This document shows, piece by piece, positions 24,876 through 34,403 of a stretch of DNA of 64,000 nucleotides (positions within the stretch are counted from its first letter, which is position 1; every line of letters starts with the position of its first letter). Source of the stretch: CBDFGS01 sp965247255 (GTDB taxonomy: Bacteria; Chloroflexota; Dehalococcoidia; Lucifugimonadales; CAUZJF01). The DNA lies in the NCBI GenBank assembly GCA_965247255.1, contig CBDFGS010000012.1, forward strand, positions 124,001 to 188,000, in the 5' to 3' direction. A program made the translations under genes and the position numbers. The notes under the pieces are model-generated. The model was not told the origin of the DNA. It ran no database searches and saw only the letters and a list, made by a program, of their open reading frames with translations.

Positions 24876-26618
24876 CTACCCCTCGATTCGGATCTCCTTC
24901 AGCTTGGGCACGATCATAGGGATCAGCCGGTAGCCTATCACGTTGGGCTTTACCAGCACGTGACGCTCTCCCTGGAACCAGAGCGGGACCCATGCGGCGT
25001 CCGCTACGATCAAGCGCTCGGCCTGGTTGTAGAGGTCTACCCTCTGGACCACGTCCTGCTCGACGCGAGCCCTCTCGAGTATCCCGTCCACCTCGGGGTT
25101 AGAATAGGCGCCGTGGTTCAGGCTGCTCTCTGTGTGGAAGAGGATATCCAGGAAGTCCTGGGGGTCGGGGTAGTCTGCCTGCCATCCCAGGCCCGCGTAG
25201 GCCTGGTACTTCTGCTTCTCCAGGTCCTCCAGGTAAGTGGCCCACTCCACCTGCTGGATCTCGACCTCCACTCCTAGCTCCTGCCTCCACATCTCGATGA
25301 TGACCTCGAGGTCCAGCCCTATGGTTCCACCAGTACCCGGCACCGTTATGGTGATGGGGTCTATGCTCTTCAGGTCGGAGAACTTCGACTCGCTCAGTAG
25401 CCGCCTGGCCAGCTCCGCGTCGTACCGGAGGCCTTGGATATTAGGGCTGTAGCCGGGGAAGCCGGGCGGCAGTATGTTGTACGCGGGCAATACCAGGTCC
25501 GAAAGCACCTCGGACGCGATTAGCTCCTTGTCGATGGCGTGGTTAAGCGCCTGCCGGAACTTCGAGTCGCTCAAGGGGTTGGGTTCGCCCTTGAACAGGG
25601 CACTAGTGTTGAATCCGACGTAGGAGACGGTGAACTCGGGCGGAGCGATGATCAGCTCCTTGTTAAGCGGCTCACTCGGGTCCAAGATCCGTTCCAGATC
25701 GAACAGCCCAACGCCGGTGATATCGATCTCGTCGTTCTCGTACATCGCCATGGCCTGACCGCCGGCGAGGTTCATGAAGATCGACTCGACCTGTGCGCGC
25801 TCCCGATAGAAATCGTCGTTGCGCTTCAGGACGATGCGCTCCCCGATGCGATACTCGTCCAGCTTGAAGGGGCCTGTGCCCACAGGGTCGCCAACCCACC
25901 AGTTGCGTCCCCCGGCCTCCACCGTCTGCCTGTCCAGAACGTACGCCGTTGGATACGTGAGCTTCGCGAGGAAGTAGGCTTTGGGCGCATCGATCGTAAT
26001 CTGCAGCGTTTGATCGTCGATCACCTTGATTCCGGATATCTCGGACGCCTTCCCGTCGAAGTACGCCTCTGTGCCGACGATGTCGTTGAGGTATGTATCG
26101 GCTACCGGCGAAGCGGTCTTTGGGGCCGCTGCTCTCTCGATGGACCACTTGAAGTCCTGGGCCGTGACCGGTTTGCCATTGTGGAACCTGACGTTGTCAC
26201 GGAGCTTGAACGTATAGACAACGCCGTTGTCTATCGTCCAGCTCTCGGCGATGTCGGGCACCAGCTGCAGGTCGGTATTGAGGGTTACCAGGCCGCTGAA
26301 TATCTCAACTACGATCCCTGCCGAAGTCGTGTCGGTCGTCAGGTGCGGATCGAGTGTCGGGGGGTCGGCCCACAGCCTGCGGAAGATACCGCCGACGGGC
26401 GGCTCGGTGATACGTCCAGACTCTGATTCCGTCCCCTGGCCGGCCGCGCCGCTAAACGTCTCGAAGCCCTCGAGCCCAGCCGCGCCGCCCGCAGGGGCCT
26501 CAGCGCCCGCCTGGCCTTCCGGCGCGGCCGCCGGCGCCGTCTCCGCCGGCTCTCCATCACCGCATGCCACAGCGGCCAACGACATTAACACTATCAAGAA
26601 TAATATGGCTCTCTTCAT
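24876..26618 (-). CDS. ABC transporter substrate-binding lipoprotein, SBP_bac_5 family
   Basis: 580 residues. Signal peptide with lipobox 'LAAVAC' (Cys19), an Ala/Gly/Glu-rich linker, then the long bilobal family-5 fold: 'PTLDPHLTTDTTSAGIVVEI', 'YTFKLRDNVRFHNGKPVTAQDFKW' and 'FRQALNHAIDKELIASEVL' are its hallmarks. It captures a peptide, nickel, glutathione or similar ligand outside the membrane and delivers it to the DppBC-like pore. Ligand is unknown. 62 bp separate it from prfB upstream. Confidence 0.93.
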   Translation of the reverse strand: MKRAILFLIVLMSLAAVACGDGEPAETAPAAAPEGQAGAEAPAGGAAGLEGFETFSGAAGQGTESESGRITEPPVGGIFRRLWADPPTLDPHLTTDTTSAGIVVEIFSGLVTLNTDLQLVPDIAESWTIDNGVVYTFKLRDNVRFHNGKPVTAQDFKWSIERAAAPKTASPVADTYLNDIVGTEAYFDGKASEISGIKVIDDQTLQITIDAPKAYFLAKLTYPTAYVLDRQTVEAGGRNWWVGDPVGTGPFKLDEYRIGERIVLKRNDDFYRERAQVESIFMNLAGGQAMAMYENDEIDITGVGLFDLERILDPSEPLNKELIIAPPEFTVSYVGFNTSALFKGEPNPLSDSKFRQALNHAIDKELIASEVLSDLVLPAYNILPPGFPGYSPNIQGLRYDAELARRLLSESKFSDLKSIDPITITVPGTGGTIGLDLEVIIEMWRQELGVEVEIQQVEWATYLEDLEKQKYQAYAGLGWQADYPDPQDFLDILFHTESSLNHGAYSNPEVDGILERARVEQDVVQRVDLYNQAERLIVADAAWVPLWFQGERHVLVKPNVIGYRLIPMIVPKLKEIRIEG

Positions 26619-26680
26619 TTCACCTTCCCTGTCTGTAGCCCCTCGCGCAGCCGACTTCGGCTTCGCCGATCGGTCCCATG

Positions 26681-27809
26681 CTATCTCTTTGGACCCGTAC
26701 TCTCGCCATCGGAGTCGCCCAACGTAGAAGTCAGATATGCGCGCATGAACTCGTCTAATTGCCCATCCAGGACCGCTTCCGCGTTGGACGTTTGAAAGTT
26801 GGTCCTGTGGTCCTTCACCATCTTATACGGTTGCAACACGTAGCTACGGATCTGGTTCCCCCACTCCGGCGAAACGTGCTCGCCCTTTAACTTCGCGACC
26901 TCCTCGGCTCGCAGTTGCCTCTCACGCTCAGCCAGCCTCGCCAGCAGGATACGCATGGCGATTGCCTTGTTCTGGTGTTGGGACCGCTCGTTCTGACAGC
27001 TGACCTTGATGCCTGTTGGCATGTGGGTCAGCCGCACCGCGGTGGAGTTCTTCTGGACGCTCTGCCCTCCGGCGCCGCCGGCTCGAAACACTTCGACTTT
27101 TACGTCCCCCGGGTCGACCTCCACATCCACCCCCTCTTCAGCCTCCGGCAACGCCTCCACGAGCGAGAAGGATGTATGCCTGGCGTGGTCCGCGTCGAAC
27201 GGCGACATCCTAACCAGCCTGTGCACCCCGCGCTCGGACCTCATGTATCCGTAGGCGTAGTCGCCCGAGACCTGTAGGACCGTGCTCTTGATGCCGCCTT
27301 CTTCCCCCGGCGACATGTCGAGGACGTCCGCGCCGAAGCCCCGACTTTCCGCCCATCGGGCGTACATCCTCAAGAGCATGCTTACCCAGTCCTGGGACTC
27401 GACGCCGCCCGCTCCGGCGTGAATCGCGACGATGGCATTCCTCGCATCGTGCTCATCGGAGAAGGCCAGCTTGAACTCGAGGCCGTCCAGCCTTTCAGTG
27501 ATCTCGGCGACGTCCGCCCCCAACGTATCGAATAGCGAATTGTCCTTCTCCTCCAGGGCCAGGTCTATCAGCTCTTCGGAGGTGCGCGCCCGCTCCTCGA
27601 GACCGAGCCACTCCTCCACCTCTTCCATCAAGCTCGTCAGTTTTCTCATCTCCCGTTTGGCCCGGTTTGGATCGTCCCAGAACGACGGAACGACTGTCCT
27701 ACGCTCCAGCGTCCCTATCTTCTTCTGTTTGCTCTCCAGGTCAAAGACGCACCATTATGTCGGAGATCCGCGCCCTGAGCCCGGAGACAGTGCCCTTTAG
27801 GTCATACAT
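26681..27809 (-). CDS. prfB: Peptide chain release factor 2, expressed through a programmed +1 frameshift
   Basis: 375 residues in two frames. Codons 1-22 run from the ATG at 27809 to CTT TGA C; shifting +1 at CTT-TGA-C joins 'VRL' to 'DLESKQKKIG' and continues to 26681. The downstream frame carries 'RMSPFD', the SPF tripeptide that reads UGA, and 'AGGAGGQSVQKNSTAV' with the peptidyl-hydrolysis GGQ. RF2 ends translation at UGA and UAA. The internal Shine-Dalgarno that helps the shift is weak here (GGTG). The ribosome site before 27809 is also poor, so an unrecognised start cannot be excluded. Confidence 0.95.
27738..27749 (-). promoter_or_regulatory. prfB: prfB autoregulatory frameshift site CTT TGA C
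   Basis: On the minus strand CTT (27746-27744) is followed by in-frame TGA (27743-27741) and C. This is the classic RF2 shift site: when RF2 is scarce the ribosome pauses at UGA and slips +1 to read GAC, making more RF2. Confidence 0.95.
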
Positions 27810-28150
27810 GGCATACGACCGTCAATCTTTCCTTGATGCCACGCAATTTCAAACGTGGCCGACTACAAAAAGTTAGGGAATCCCTGTCCCGACGCTGACC
27901 TCCGATACGCTCTGGGCCTCGCACCGGAAGTCACACAACCGGACCGCTCCCCAGTAGCTTCAACATTATAGCAGGGAGCAGCTACCGCGGGCAGACCCGA
28001 CGACCGCGCAGCACGACGCACGTGGAGCACGTTCGGGAGGTTCTCGACAAGTCCTTCCCGGTGTCATCCTGAGGAGGCCGCCGATAAATCAACTGGGGCG
28101 GTGTCCCCGGCATGCCGGGGAGGCGCCTCCGCCGCCATAACATCGCCACA
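27810..28150. other. Spacer with a dispersed-repeat copy and a palindrome
   Basis: 341 bp with no gene. A degenerate member of the TCATCCTGAGGAG ... CTGGGG repeat family lies at about 28063-28098. CCCCGGCATGCCGGGG at 28105-28120 is a perfect 16-bp palindrome extended by flanking GC bases; placed 30 bp after the sialidase-like stop, it could end that transcript. Confidence 0.6.
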
Positions 28151-29425
28151 TCACTCGTAGAACCACTCCGCGGAGAGCACCCGCACCTTGTTTCCATTAT
28201 TGTATGGCGCAAGCCCCAGTTCTTCCATGAGTTGGTCGTAGTCAACGCCAAACGTGTCGGTGATTATCGACTTATCGCCGAAGACGCTCATACCGTAGGT
28301 AATAACGACCTTATCCCCTACGACCGTAGCACTCGGATATGAGAATCTTAGAGGCCCGGGCGCTCGGGGGTAACGACCGCGGTCGGCGGGCTGTTTGTGA
28401 CGGCCAAGGAGCCTCGGCGCAGGGCCCTCGGGCTCGACGTAACTCACGTCGTCCAGCGACTCCAGGTTCCTGTGGTTCTCCCAGGTCTTGCCCTCGTCCC
28501 TGCTGATGGCGCAGCTCAGACGGTGTCGGTAGAGGCCGGCCATCGTCTCCCAGCTTGATATCTGGTTGAACGCCACCATGAGGTCGCCGGTCCCGGGCAG
28601 CTTGATGAGGCTGCAAGGTGAGGGAGGGCAGGCCAGCCCCGACGCCACCGGCTCCGACCACGTCTCGGCGCGATCCTCGGAATAGCACTGGTAGAAGGTG
28701 CCCAGGTTCGTCCTACCGATCATCAATAGCTTGCCGTCGTCCAGCTCCACGACCGCGGACTCCCCAAAGGAATACCTTCCCTGAGCACCGTGGTCCAGCG
28801 CCACGATTGCTTCGTTGAGGCTTCGAGTCCACGTCTCTCCGTCGTCGTCCGAATAGTATGCGGAGCCATAGGCCAAAACCCCGCGCGCGGCGTTGTTGAA
28901 CTCCTCGCCGTATTGCGCCGAGAATTTGTCGAACGGGGACAACCTGGGGCCGATGCTCGCGTAGAACGGCGCGACGACCCTGCCGTCCCGCAGCACGATG
29001 CTCTTGTCGTTGGTGAAGACCGCGTGCGTGCCGGGCGGACTGATGGGGACGGCCTGCGACCACGTCTCCCCTTCGTCGTCTGACCTGTGGAAGGACAGCC
29101 GGCCGGTGTAATTGCCCAGGCGCTCCTCTGCGGGAGGGGACGCCGAACGGTGCGCAAGGCCCAGGGCGCCGGACGCCAACCGCACCAGGTTCACGTCCAT
29201 CACGCCCATCACGGGACTGCCATCAGCGTGCTTCAGGTCGACGGGTCCGACCCACGTCGCCCCCCCGTCGACGGAGTGCACGGCCTGCAAGGGCCTGATC
29301 GGATCGGCGCTGCCAGACCCTGACGCCCACATGAGCCTTCCGTCGTCGAGCGCGATTACGCTGCCGTACGAGGGGCTGTGCGAGACCTGGTCGTGGGAGA
29401 TGACCGCGTTTACGTACTCTGTCAT
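28151..29425 (-). CDS. Sialidase-like BNR-repeat protein
   Basis: 424 residues from the ATG at 29425. Five Asp-box motifs of the S-x-D-x-G-x-T-W type are visible: 'SVDGGATW', 'SDDEGETW', 'SDDDGETW', 'SEDRAETW' (degenerate) and 'SRDEGKTW', spaced as in a six-bladed propeller. It belongs to the Sialidase_2/BNR group, which includes exo-alpha-sialidases and many glycoside-hydrolase-like proteins of unknown substrate. No signal peptide, so it appears cytoplasmic. The nucleophile Tyr and Arg triad could not be assigned by eye. Upstream in-frame codons to 29545 have no ribosome site and were left out. Confidence 0.85.
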   Translation of the reverse strand: MTEYVNAVISHDQVSHSPSYGSVIALDDGRLMWASGSGSADPIRPLQAVHSVDGGATWVGPVDLKHADGSPVMGVMDVNLVRLASGALGLAHRSASPPAEERLGNYTGRLSFHRSDDEGETWSQAVPISPPGTHAVFTNDKSIVLRDGRVVAPFYASIGPRLSPFDKFSAQYGEEFNNAARGVLAYGSAYYSDDDGETWTRSLNEAIVALDHGAQGRYSFGESAVVELDDGKLLMIGRTNLGTFYQCYSEDRAETWSEPVASGLACPPSPCSLIKLPGTGDLMVAFNQISSWETMAGLYRHRLSCAISRDEGKTWENHRNLESLDDVSYVEPEGPAPRLLGRHKQPADRGRYPRAPGPLRFSYPSATVVGDKVVITYGMSVFGDKSIITDTFGVDYDQLMEELGLAPYNNGNKVRVLSAEWFYE

Positions 29426-29693
29426 TGGACTACCTCGATCGGATTGCTGCCCGCAGCTAGCGACCATTATAGCGGCCCGCAGCGCCAATGGTCGCCGGCT
29501 ATTCAGCGCGGCCCACGGACGTTCCCACGTCAAGGTGATCGTCACAAAGGACTAGTGCCCAATCGTTCGACGGAATAGCGGGAAATGGCCCGAAGTGAGG
29601 ATGACCGGCAGTCCGCATCAAAGCTAGGATGGCTGCATGGAATCAACGGGAAGCACACAGCGTGGACGGCCGTACAAGCAGCGGGAGGCTTAT

Positions 29694-30080
29694 ATGGTAA
29701 CGCGTGGTTGGAAAATTGCAGCTGTCACGGCGCTGCTGATTGGGTCCGCTATGTCCCTAGCCCTAAATGTCTACGGATTCCTTCAGCCGCCTACGGTGAT
29801 AGGGGTCGCAGACAGTAAGGCCATCGGCCATGGCTGGGACGCCAGAGGCGACCCTGTAACGACGTACACGGTGTCGTTGAGTCTCGTGAAAAGGGACGAT
29901 ACCAACAATATCCCAATCGGGGGCACGCTCGGCTACATTATCGACAAGGCAGACTTCGAGCGAATCCGGGACGGAGCCGTTATCGAGGGACGGCCTAGGG
30001 CTGGAGTCCGACTGGATATCTTGAGTCTAATCCACGCGAAGACATTCGAGACGGGCCATTCTCACTTCTACCGCAATTGA
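29694..30080 (+). CDS. Small single-pass membrane protein, unknown
   Basis: 128 residues from the ATG at 29694 with a GGGAGG site; earlier in-frame starts lack one. Residues about 5-27 ('WKIAAVTALLIGSAMSLALN') form one membrane helix or uncleaved signal; the remaining 100 residues would be outside. No family recognised. It precedes two lipoprotein genes on the same strand (50 bp to the next), so it may belong to the same envelope cluster. Confidence 0.65.
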   Translation: MVTRGWKIAAVTALLIGSAMSLALNVYGFLQPPTVIGVADSKAIGHGWDARGDPVTTYTVSLSLVKRDDTNNIPIGGTLGYIIDKADFERIRDGAVIEGRPRAGVRLDILSLIHAKTFETGHSHFYRN

Positions 30081-30129
30081 TCAACGGGTCTCACTGGAGC
30101 CTAAGAAACACTCACCTGGAGGTCTAGTC

Positions 30130-30714
30130 ATGAATCGAGCTCTTCTGTTCGCAGCCTTTACTACCTTCGCTCTCGTATCGCTCAGCGCCTGTGGAGGGAC
30201 TACTGAGCCAACGCCTGGTCCAGCTTCAGCTCCGCAAGCCAGCGAGGAGCCGGAACAGGTCCCCGCGAACTACATCGCGTTGCTGTTGTTCTCCGCGGAG
30301 GTTTCTGAGGTCGCCGGTGTGGGACCATTGACGACCGAATATCGAGACCAAAAGGCCGCCGCCGCCGCCATTGACCCAGCTCAAGTGGAGCACATCGACT
30401 CCTTCGACTCGCTGTGGTTCGATATAGACGACGGCGCCAGGAGCCTGGTGCTTACCACTATGGATCTCGACTCGGAAGGCGCCGCGACCGATCGCTTGGG
30501 TCTGATGAGCTCCGGCATGAGCGACCTCCCGGACAAAATCGGCGACGCATCTGTTTACGTGGAGGTAAACGAAGCAGGGATCGGTAGCATGGTCGTGTTC
30601 AAGAAAGGCGAATGGGTTGTATCGCTGCACACCGCACAAAGGGACGGCGTCAGTCCGATCGTCGACCTCGAAAAGCTAACGACGCTAGCGCGAACCGTCG
30701 CCGACAGGCTTTAG
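30130..30714 (+). CDS. Secreted lipoprotein, paralogue of the C-terminal domain of the long lipoprotein
   Basis: 194 residues, with GGAGG before the ATG at 30130. Lipobox 'LSAC' puts lipidated Cys at 21, followed by a Pro/Ala/Glu linker and a domain of about 150 residues ('AQVEHIDSFDSLWFDIDDGA ... GDASVYVEVNEAGIGSMVVF ... VSLHTAQRDG'). The same domain closes the long lipoprotein that starts at 30819 and ends, after rearrangement, at 9044. This intact paralogue is what allows the broken gene to be reassembled. Function unknown. Confidence 0.85.
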   Translation: MNRALLFAAFTTFALVSLSACGGTTEPTPGPASAPQASEEPEQVPANYIALLLFSAEVSEVAGVGPLTTEYRDQKAAAAAIDPAQVEHIDSFDSLWFDIDDGARSLVLTTMDLDSEGAATDRLGLMSSGMSDLPDKIGDASVYVEVNEAGIGSMVVFKKGEWVVSLHTAQRDGVSPIVDLEKLTTLARTVADRL

Positions 30715-30743
30715 TCCGTGCGGTCGCCACAGCCACGACGCGT

Positions 30744-30769
30744 GGAACCTTTCGAGGGCTGTCTCCGTC
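30744..30769 (+). promoter_or_regulatory. ECF-sigma-type promoter 5 (long lipoprotein)
   Basis: GGAAC (30744-30748), 17-nt spacer, CGTC (30766-30769), then TATATATGCAGG. The predicted start near 30776 gives a leader of about 43 nt with the GGTTAGATATTTCACACGA stretch shared with promoters 1 and 2. The surrounding 50 bp nearly match promoter 4. Confidence 0.8.
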
Positions 30770-30818
30770 TATATATGCAGGACCGGTTAGATATTTCACA
30801 CGAAAAAAGGGGAAGGAA

Positions 30819-32699
30819 ATGAGCAGGATAAATGGTCTTGCACTAGGACTTGGAGTCGCGGCGCTGATGGTGGTCGGCCTGGCGTGCGGAGCCGAGGATT
30901 CCCCGGCCGGCAGCGACAAATTAGATACCGCTGATGGACAAACGGAGATCGGCCAGGCTTTGGAGGCGGCCGAAGGATCGAAAGTCACGGTGAGCGGACA
31001 CCTGATTGTCGACAGCGACGGCAACGCCCGACTGTGCAGCGTACTGGCCGAGTCCGGCCCTCCCCAATGTGCAGGCGACCGAATCCACCTGCTGGGGTTT
31101 GATGCGAGTTCTGTGCCAAATTCGAAAACGCCCCAGAGGCCGAGCGAGATACAGACCACCAGGTGGGCTGACGACTACATCACCGTCACTGGAATTAAGG
31201 GGATCGGTGGACTGGCTGAGGTGCGGCTATCGACCGAGCCCGCCGCTAACTCCACTGAGCCGCCACTCACATCGGGATCCGTAGCCGCGCGTGAGAACAT
31301 TTCCTGCTTCCCGACAGGTCTGGTGGCCCGGGTGGGCGCCTCCGTGGGCGATAGCTGGACCCTGGCCGGGGACATCCGGCTCCAGGGCAAGATTCCGGGT
31401 CCCCCAAACGAGCTACGCGACAGGTCCGTCGAGAGCTCGGTGACCTTTACCTTAACCGGACTCGACGACGGCGGTATGAATCGGGTCGTTGACGAGGCGA
31501 CCGGCAAACGCGCCCGCATCGAGAACTCCGTGGCCTATGTCCACGCAAAAACTGTCTACCGGGACGATGAAGGCAATATCCTGGAGGGCACCAACCGGGA
31601 CGAAGACCTCTATAACAACGCGTTGGCGGCCGGTTTTGGGACGGAAACCATCGCCATCCACGGCCACGATCGCCAGGCGTTGCTGACGCCCGACTGGGAC
31701 TGCCACCGGAACGCGTGGCTGACCGGCGGCCAGCCGTCCTCCGGCTCAACTACACGCGAGTACTCGGTCGGAGAGAGTACCCTCTCATCTGGCCAGGACG
31801 TGGTGCTGTTCACTAAGGCGGTCACCTTCGATGAACCCGAGGCGGGCGCCGAAGGCGTCTCGCGGGAGGTCTACGGCTATGACAAGGTGACGGGACGGCT
31901 GGTCCTTACGGAGCGGCAGCAGAGCGGGACGTTTGATGGTCAGCCCTACACCCTGGACGTGGTCAGGGAGTGGGTGCCCGCCCTAAACCTCAGTGGAATC
32001 AGCGTCACACCACCGGCCCCTGGACCGGCTGGCATTGGAATGATCGCGCCGGACCTGCGGCTGACGTTCGAGGGGGTGACCTACAGCGGGGTGGAGGTCC
32101 TGAGCGCAGCCAGTCCCACGGGGCCAGTTATGTGCTGCGGGACTCCGATCAACATGGACGACATGGAAGTCGTTGGCACAGGTACAAGCCACAACCCCGA
32201 CGGCGACGCCAGTGTAGAGGTCTACCGACCAAAGGCCGGCGCGACGGCCGACGTGTACACCTTCCACCCGGCCCAGACCGTCGAGGCGTCAGGGGAGCCA
32301 GGTGGGAACGCCACGGGGCCGGCGACCTGGACCCGTTGGACGTCTGACGTCGCACCACCTGCCTCAACCTCCAGGACGGCGCTGACTGAGGACAGTTTCA
32401 AGGTTTTGATGACCACAAAGGATGTAGAAACGCTACTGACCAGCAAGGTTTCTCTGAAAGCCGACGTCAGGGACTTGAAGGACATGGCCGAGGGCGTAAA
32501 CCCAGCGCAGGTCGAGAAGATGGACAGCTGGTACCAAATGACCATCGATGCGGTCGACGGCGGCCAAGGCATGACCTTCTCGGTCATAGACTTCGACTCA
32601 ACGTCCTCGGCACGCAACCACTTCGGAATAATGAAATCCGAGACTCCTGGGATGCAGGACATAAACATCGGAGATGCCTCTTTCGAGATCGAGGTTAAC
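30819..32699 (+). pseudogene. Long multidomain lipoprotein, 5' part, cut by IS copy 3
   Basis: 627 codons from the ATG at 30819 (GGGGAAGG site) to the IS edge; with the 47 codons at 9044-9187 the intact protein would be about 674 residues. Lipobox 'VGLAC' (Cys23) is almost identical to that at 5865. Order: a small beta-domain (about 40-125, 'KVTVSGHLIVDSDGNARLCS', OB-fold-like), a large unassigned part (about 150-400), the shared 'LTFEGVTYSGVE ... DMEVVGTGT' domain (about 410-500), and the 30130-type domain from about 520. Read into the IS the frame gains only 'PESTEGHRWTA' before a stop, so a truncated protein may still be made. Confidence 0.88.
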
Positions 32700-34403
32700 C
32701 CCGAATCCACCGAAGGACACCGATGGACGGCGTGAGGGCAGCGGAAGGGGGTGGGTGAGGGAGCTACAGGGGAGATGGCCTGGGGTCTTGGGGTAGATGG
32801 GAGGCCGGCGGGCGGTCTTCAGTGGCCGCACAGGGCCCCTAAGGCCCTATGCGGGAGTTGCGATGCGCGGGAAGGCGAGAGGATACGCAGCAGGGGACTC
32901 TCGCGACCGGGGTGGCGCGAGATTGCGGGGACGTTGGGTCAGTTGCAGGCTGGCCGTCAGGCCGGGAACGGAATGGCTTGCAGCCGGGCCAAGGCGCGAG
33001 TGAACTGGGTTTCCCAAGGCCAGCGCCGGGGGAGATGCAAAGTGAGGCGGCGCGCCGAGCGGGTGATCCGTCCCACCAGAGCGAAGACCCGCCGCCTGAG
33101 GGTCTTGGTGATCACGGTCCGCTCGCCCAGACCAATCCGCGCCGTCCAGCGGGCCAGGTTATGCGCCATCACCTGGACCGCCAGCCAGGCGCCGTTGGCG
33201 GCGAAGCGCGCCGACGGCATGTGGTTCAGCCCGACGCCGTACTTGAGGTCGCGTATGGCGTTCTCGACCTCGGCGTGGCGGCGATGATCGGCCTCCAGTT
33301 CCAGCGTCTCCCCATCGCGGTCGGTGATGAAGGCGTGATAGCTGTATCTGGCGAAGAGGGCGAGCTGGGAACCGGGCGTCGGCTTCACCCGCCGGACAAT
33401 GAGCCGCACCGGCGCGGCGTCCGGCTTGGTCTGGAACGGGGTGTAAGTCGTCTCGGCGACATCGGCGGCGCCGTCCATCCAGTAGGGAATGGGAGTCCAG
33501 TCCTCCTCTGGTATCGCCTCGATCAGATCCCGCAGCCTGGCGCGCTGGCGGATGGTGATAGAGAAGCGGACATCCATTTCCCGGCAGGCGGCAACGACAG
33601 TGTGGGCGTAGAAGCCGCTGTCGGCCCGCACCGTGAGTTGTCCCCTGGCCCCGCCGTAGCGCACCCGCCCCACCGTCTCACGCAGGAAGTGGGCGGCGCC
33701 ACGGGCGGTGTTGGCCCGGCCCTCGCGCAGCCGGGACATCAGCACCTCGCCGGTGCCGGCGGCAATGGCCAGCAGCGGGTGATAGCCGCGGGCGCCGGTA
33801 TAGCCGTGGTGGCGCGCTCCCTCCTTGGCCAGTCCATAGGTCTCGCAGATGGTCGAGTCCAGGTCGATGGTCAGGGGCGAGTCGCCGGGTCCGGCCCCAG
33901 CGGCCCAGGCCCGGGCCAACAACTGGCGGCTCACGCGGTCGAGTTGACGGACATGCCCCCACCGGAAGCTGCGCAGGAAGGTCCCCAGGGTGGATGGCGC
34001 CTTGACCACGCAGCCTAGAACACCAACCGTCCCACCAGCGCGCAGCGCATCGGCGTCGTCGATGCAGTCGCCGCCTGCCAGCGCGGAAGCGACCAGCGTC
34101 AGCATCTTGTCCCCAGTGTTCGCCCGTCCCGGCGCTCCGCCGAGGTCAAGGTGATGGTCGACGAGTTCCCGCAGGCCCAGGTGCCGGGCTAGGGTGGCCG
34201 GCAGGAGCAGGCCGGCATTGGCCACCAGGCGATGGTCGTCAAAGAGGATGCGGATACGGTCGGGTTTGTTCTGTGGCAGCATCTATTGGGTGCTCCTTGT
34301 TTCCGGGCGGGTTTCTGTTCCAAAACCATTATCCCAGATTCAGAGGAGCACCCGCTGGCTTCTTCAAGCGCTGTCCCCAAGGACGTCCTTCGGTGGATTC
34401 GGG
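32700..34403 (-). mobile_element. IS1380-family insertion sequence, copy 3
   Basis: 1704 bp, minus orientation. Flanks are TTAAC (32695-32699) and CTAAG (34404-34408), which do not match each other but match the outer flanks of copy 1 once the segment between is inverted. It interrupts the long lipoprotein gene after codon AAC of 'IEVN'. Confidence 0.95.
32957..34282 (-). CDS. IS1380-family DDE transposase, copy 3
   Basis: 441 residues, identical to the other three copies, with intact catalytic acids and the same sequestered ribosome site. Confidence 0.96.
   Translation of the reverse strand: MLPQNKPDRIRILFDDHRLVANAGLLLPATLARHLGLRELVDHHLDLGGAPGRANTGDKMLTLVASALAGGDCIDDADALRAGGTVGVLGCVVKAPSTLGTFLRSFRWGHVRQLDRVSRQLLARAWAAGAGPGDSPLTIDLDSTICETYGLAKEGARHHGYTGARGYHPLLAIAAGTGEVLMSRLREGRANTARGAAHFLRETVGRVRYGGARGQLTVRADSGFYAHTVVAACREMDVRFSITIRQRARLRDLIEAIPEEDWTPIPYWMDGAADVAETTYTPFQTKPDAAPVRLIVRRVKPTPGSQLALFARYSYHAFITDRDGETLELEADHRRHAEVENAIRDLKYGVGLNHMPSARFAANGAWLAVQVMAHNLARWTARIGLGERTVITKTLRRRVFALVGRITRSARRLTLHLPRRWPWETQFTRALARLQAIPFPA

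Larger units (their letters stand above)
10897..32699. other. 21.8-kb segment inferred to be inverted between IS copies 1 and 3
   Basis: Copies 1 and 3 are in opposite orientation. Turning the segment between them round gives TTAAC-IS-TTAAC within one lipoprotein gene and CTTAG-IS-CTTAG at the other end, that is, two clean 5-bp target duplications, and restores an open lipoprotein gene. In the present order neither copy has matching flanks. The simplest reading is homologous recombination between the two IS copies; a misjoined assembly at identical repeats would look the same. Confidence 0.85.

Noticed and set aside
27741..27743. prfB as a broken gene starting at 27649
   Set aside because: The stop belongs to the standard CTT TGA C programmed shift of RF2.
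28151..29425. Secreted sialidase acting on host glycans
   Set aside because: No signal peptide is present at the supported start and the catalytic residues could not be assigned, so only a BNR-family label is given.
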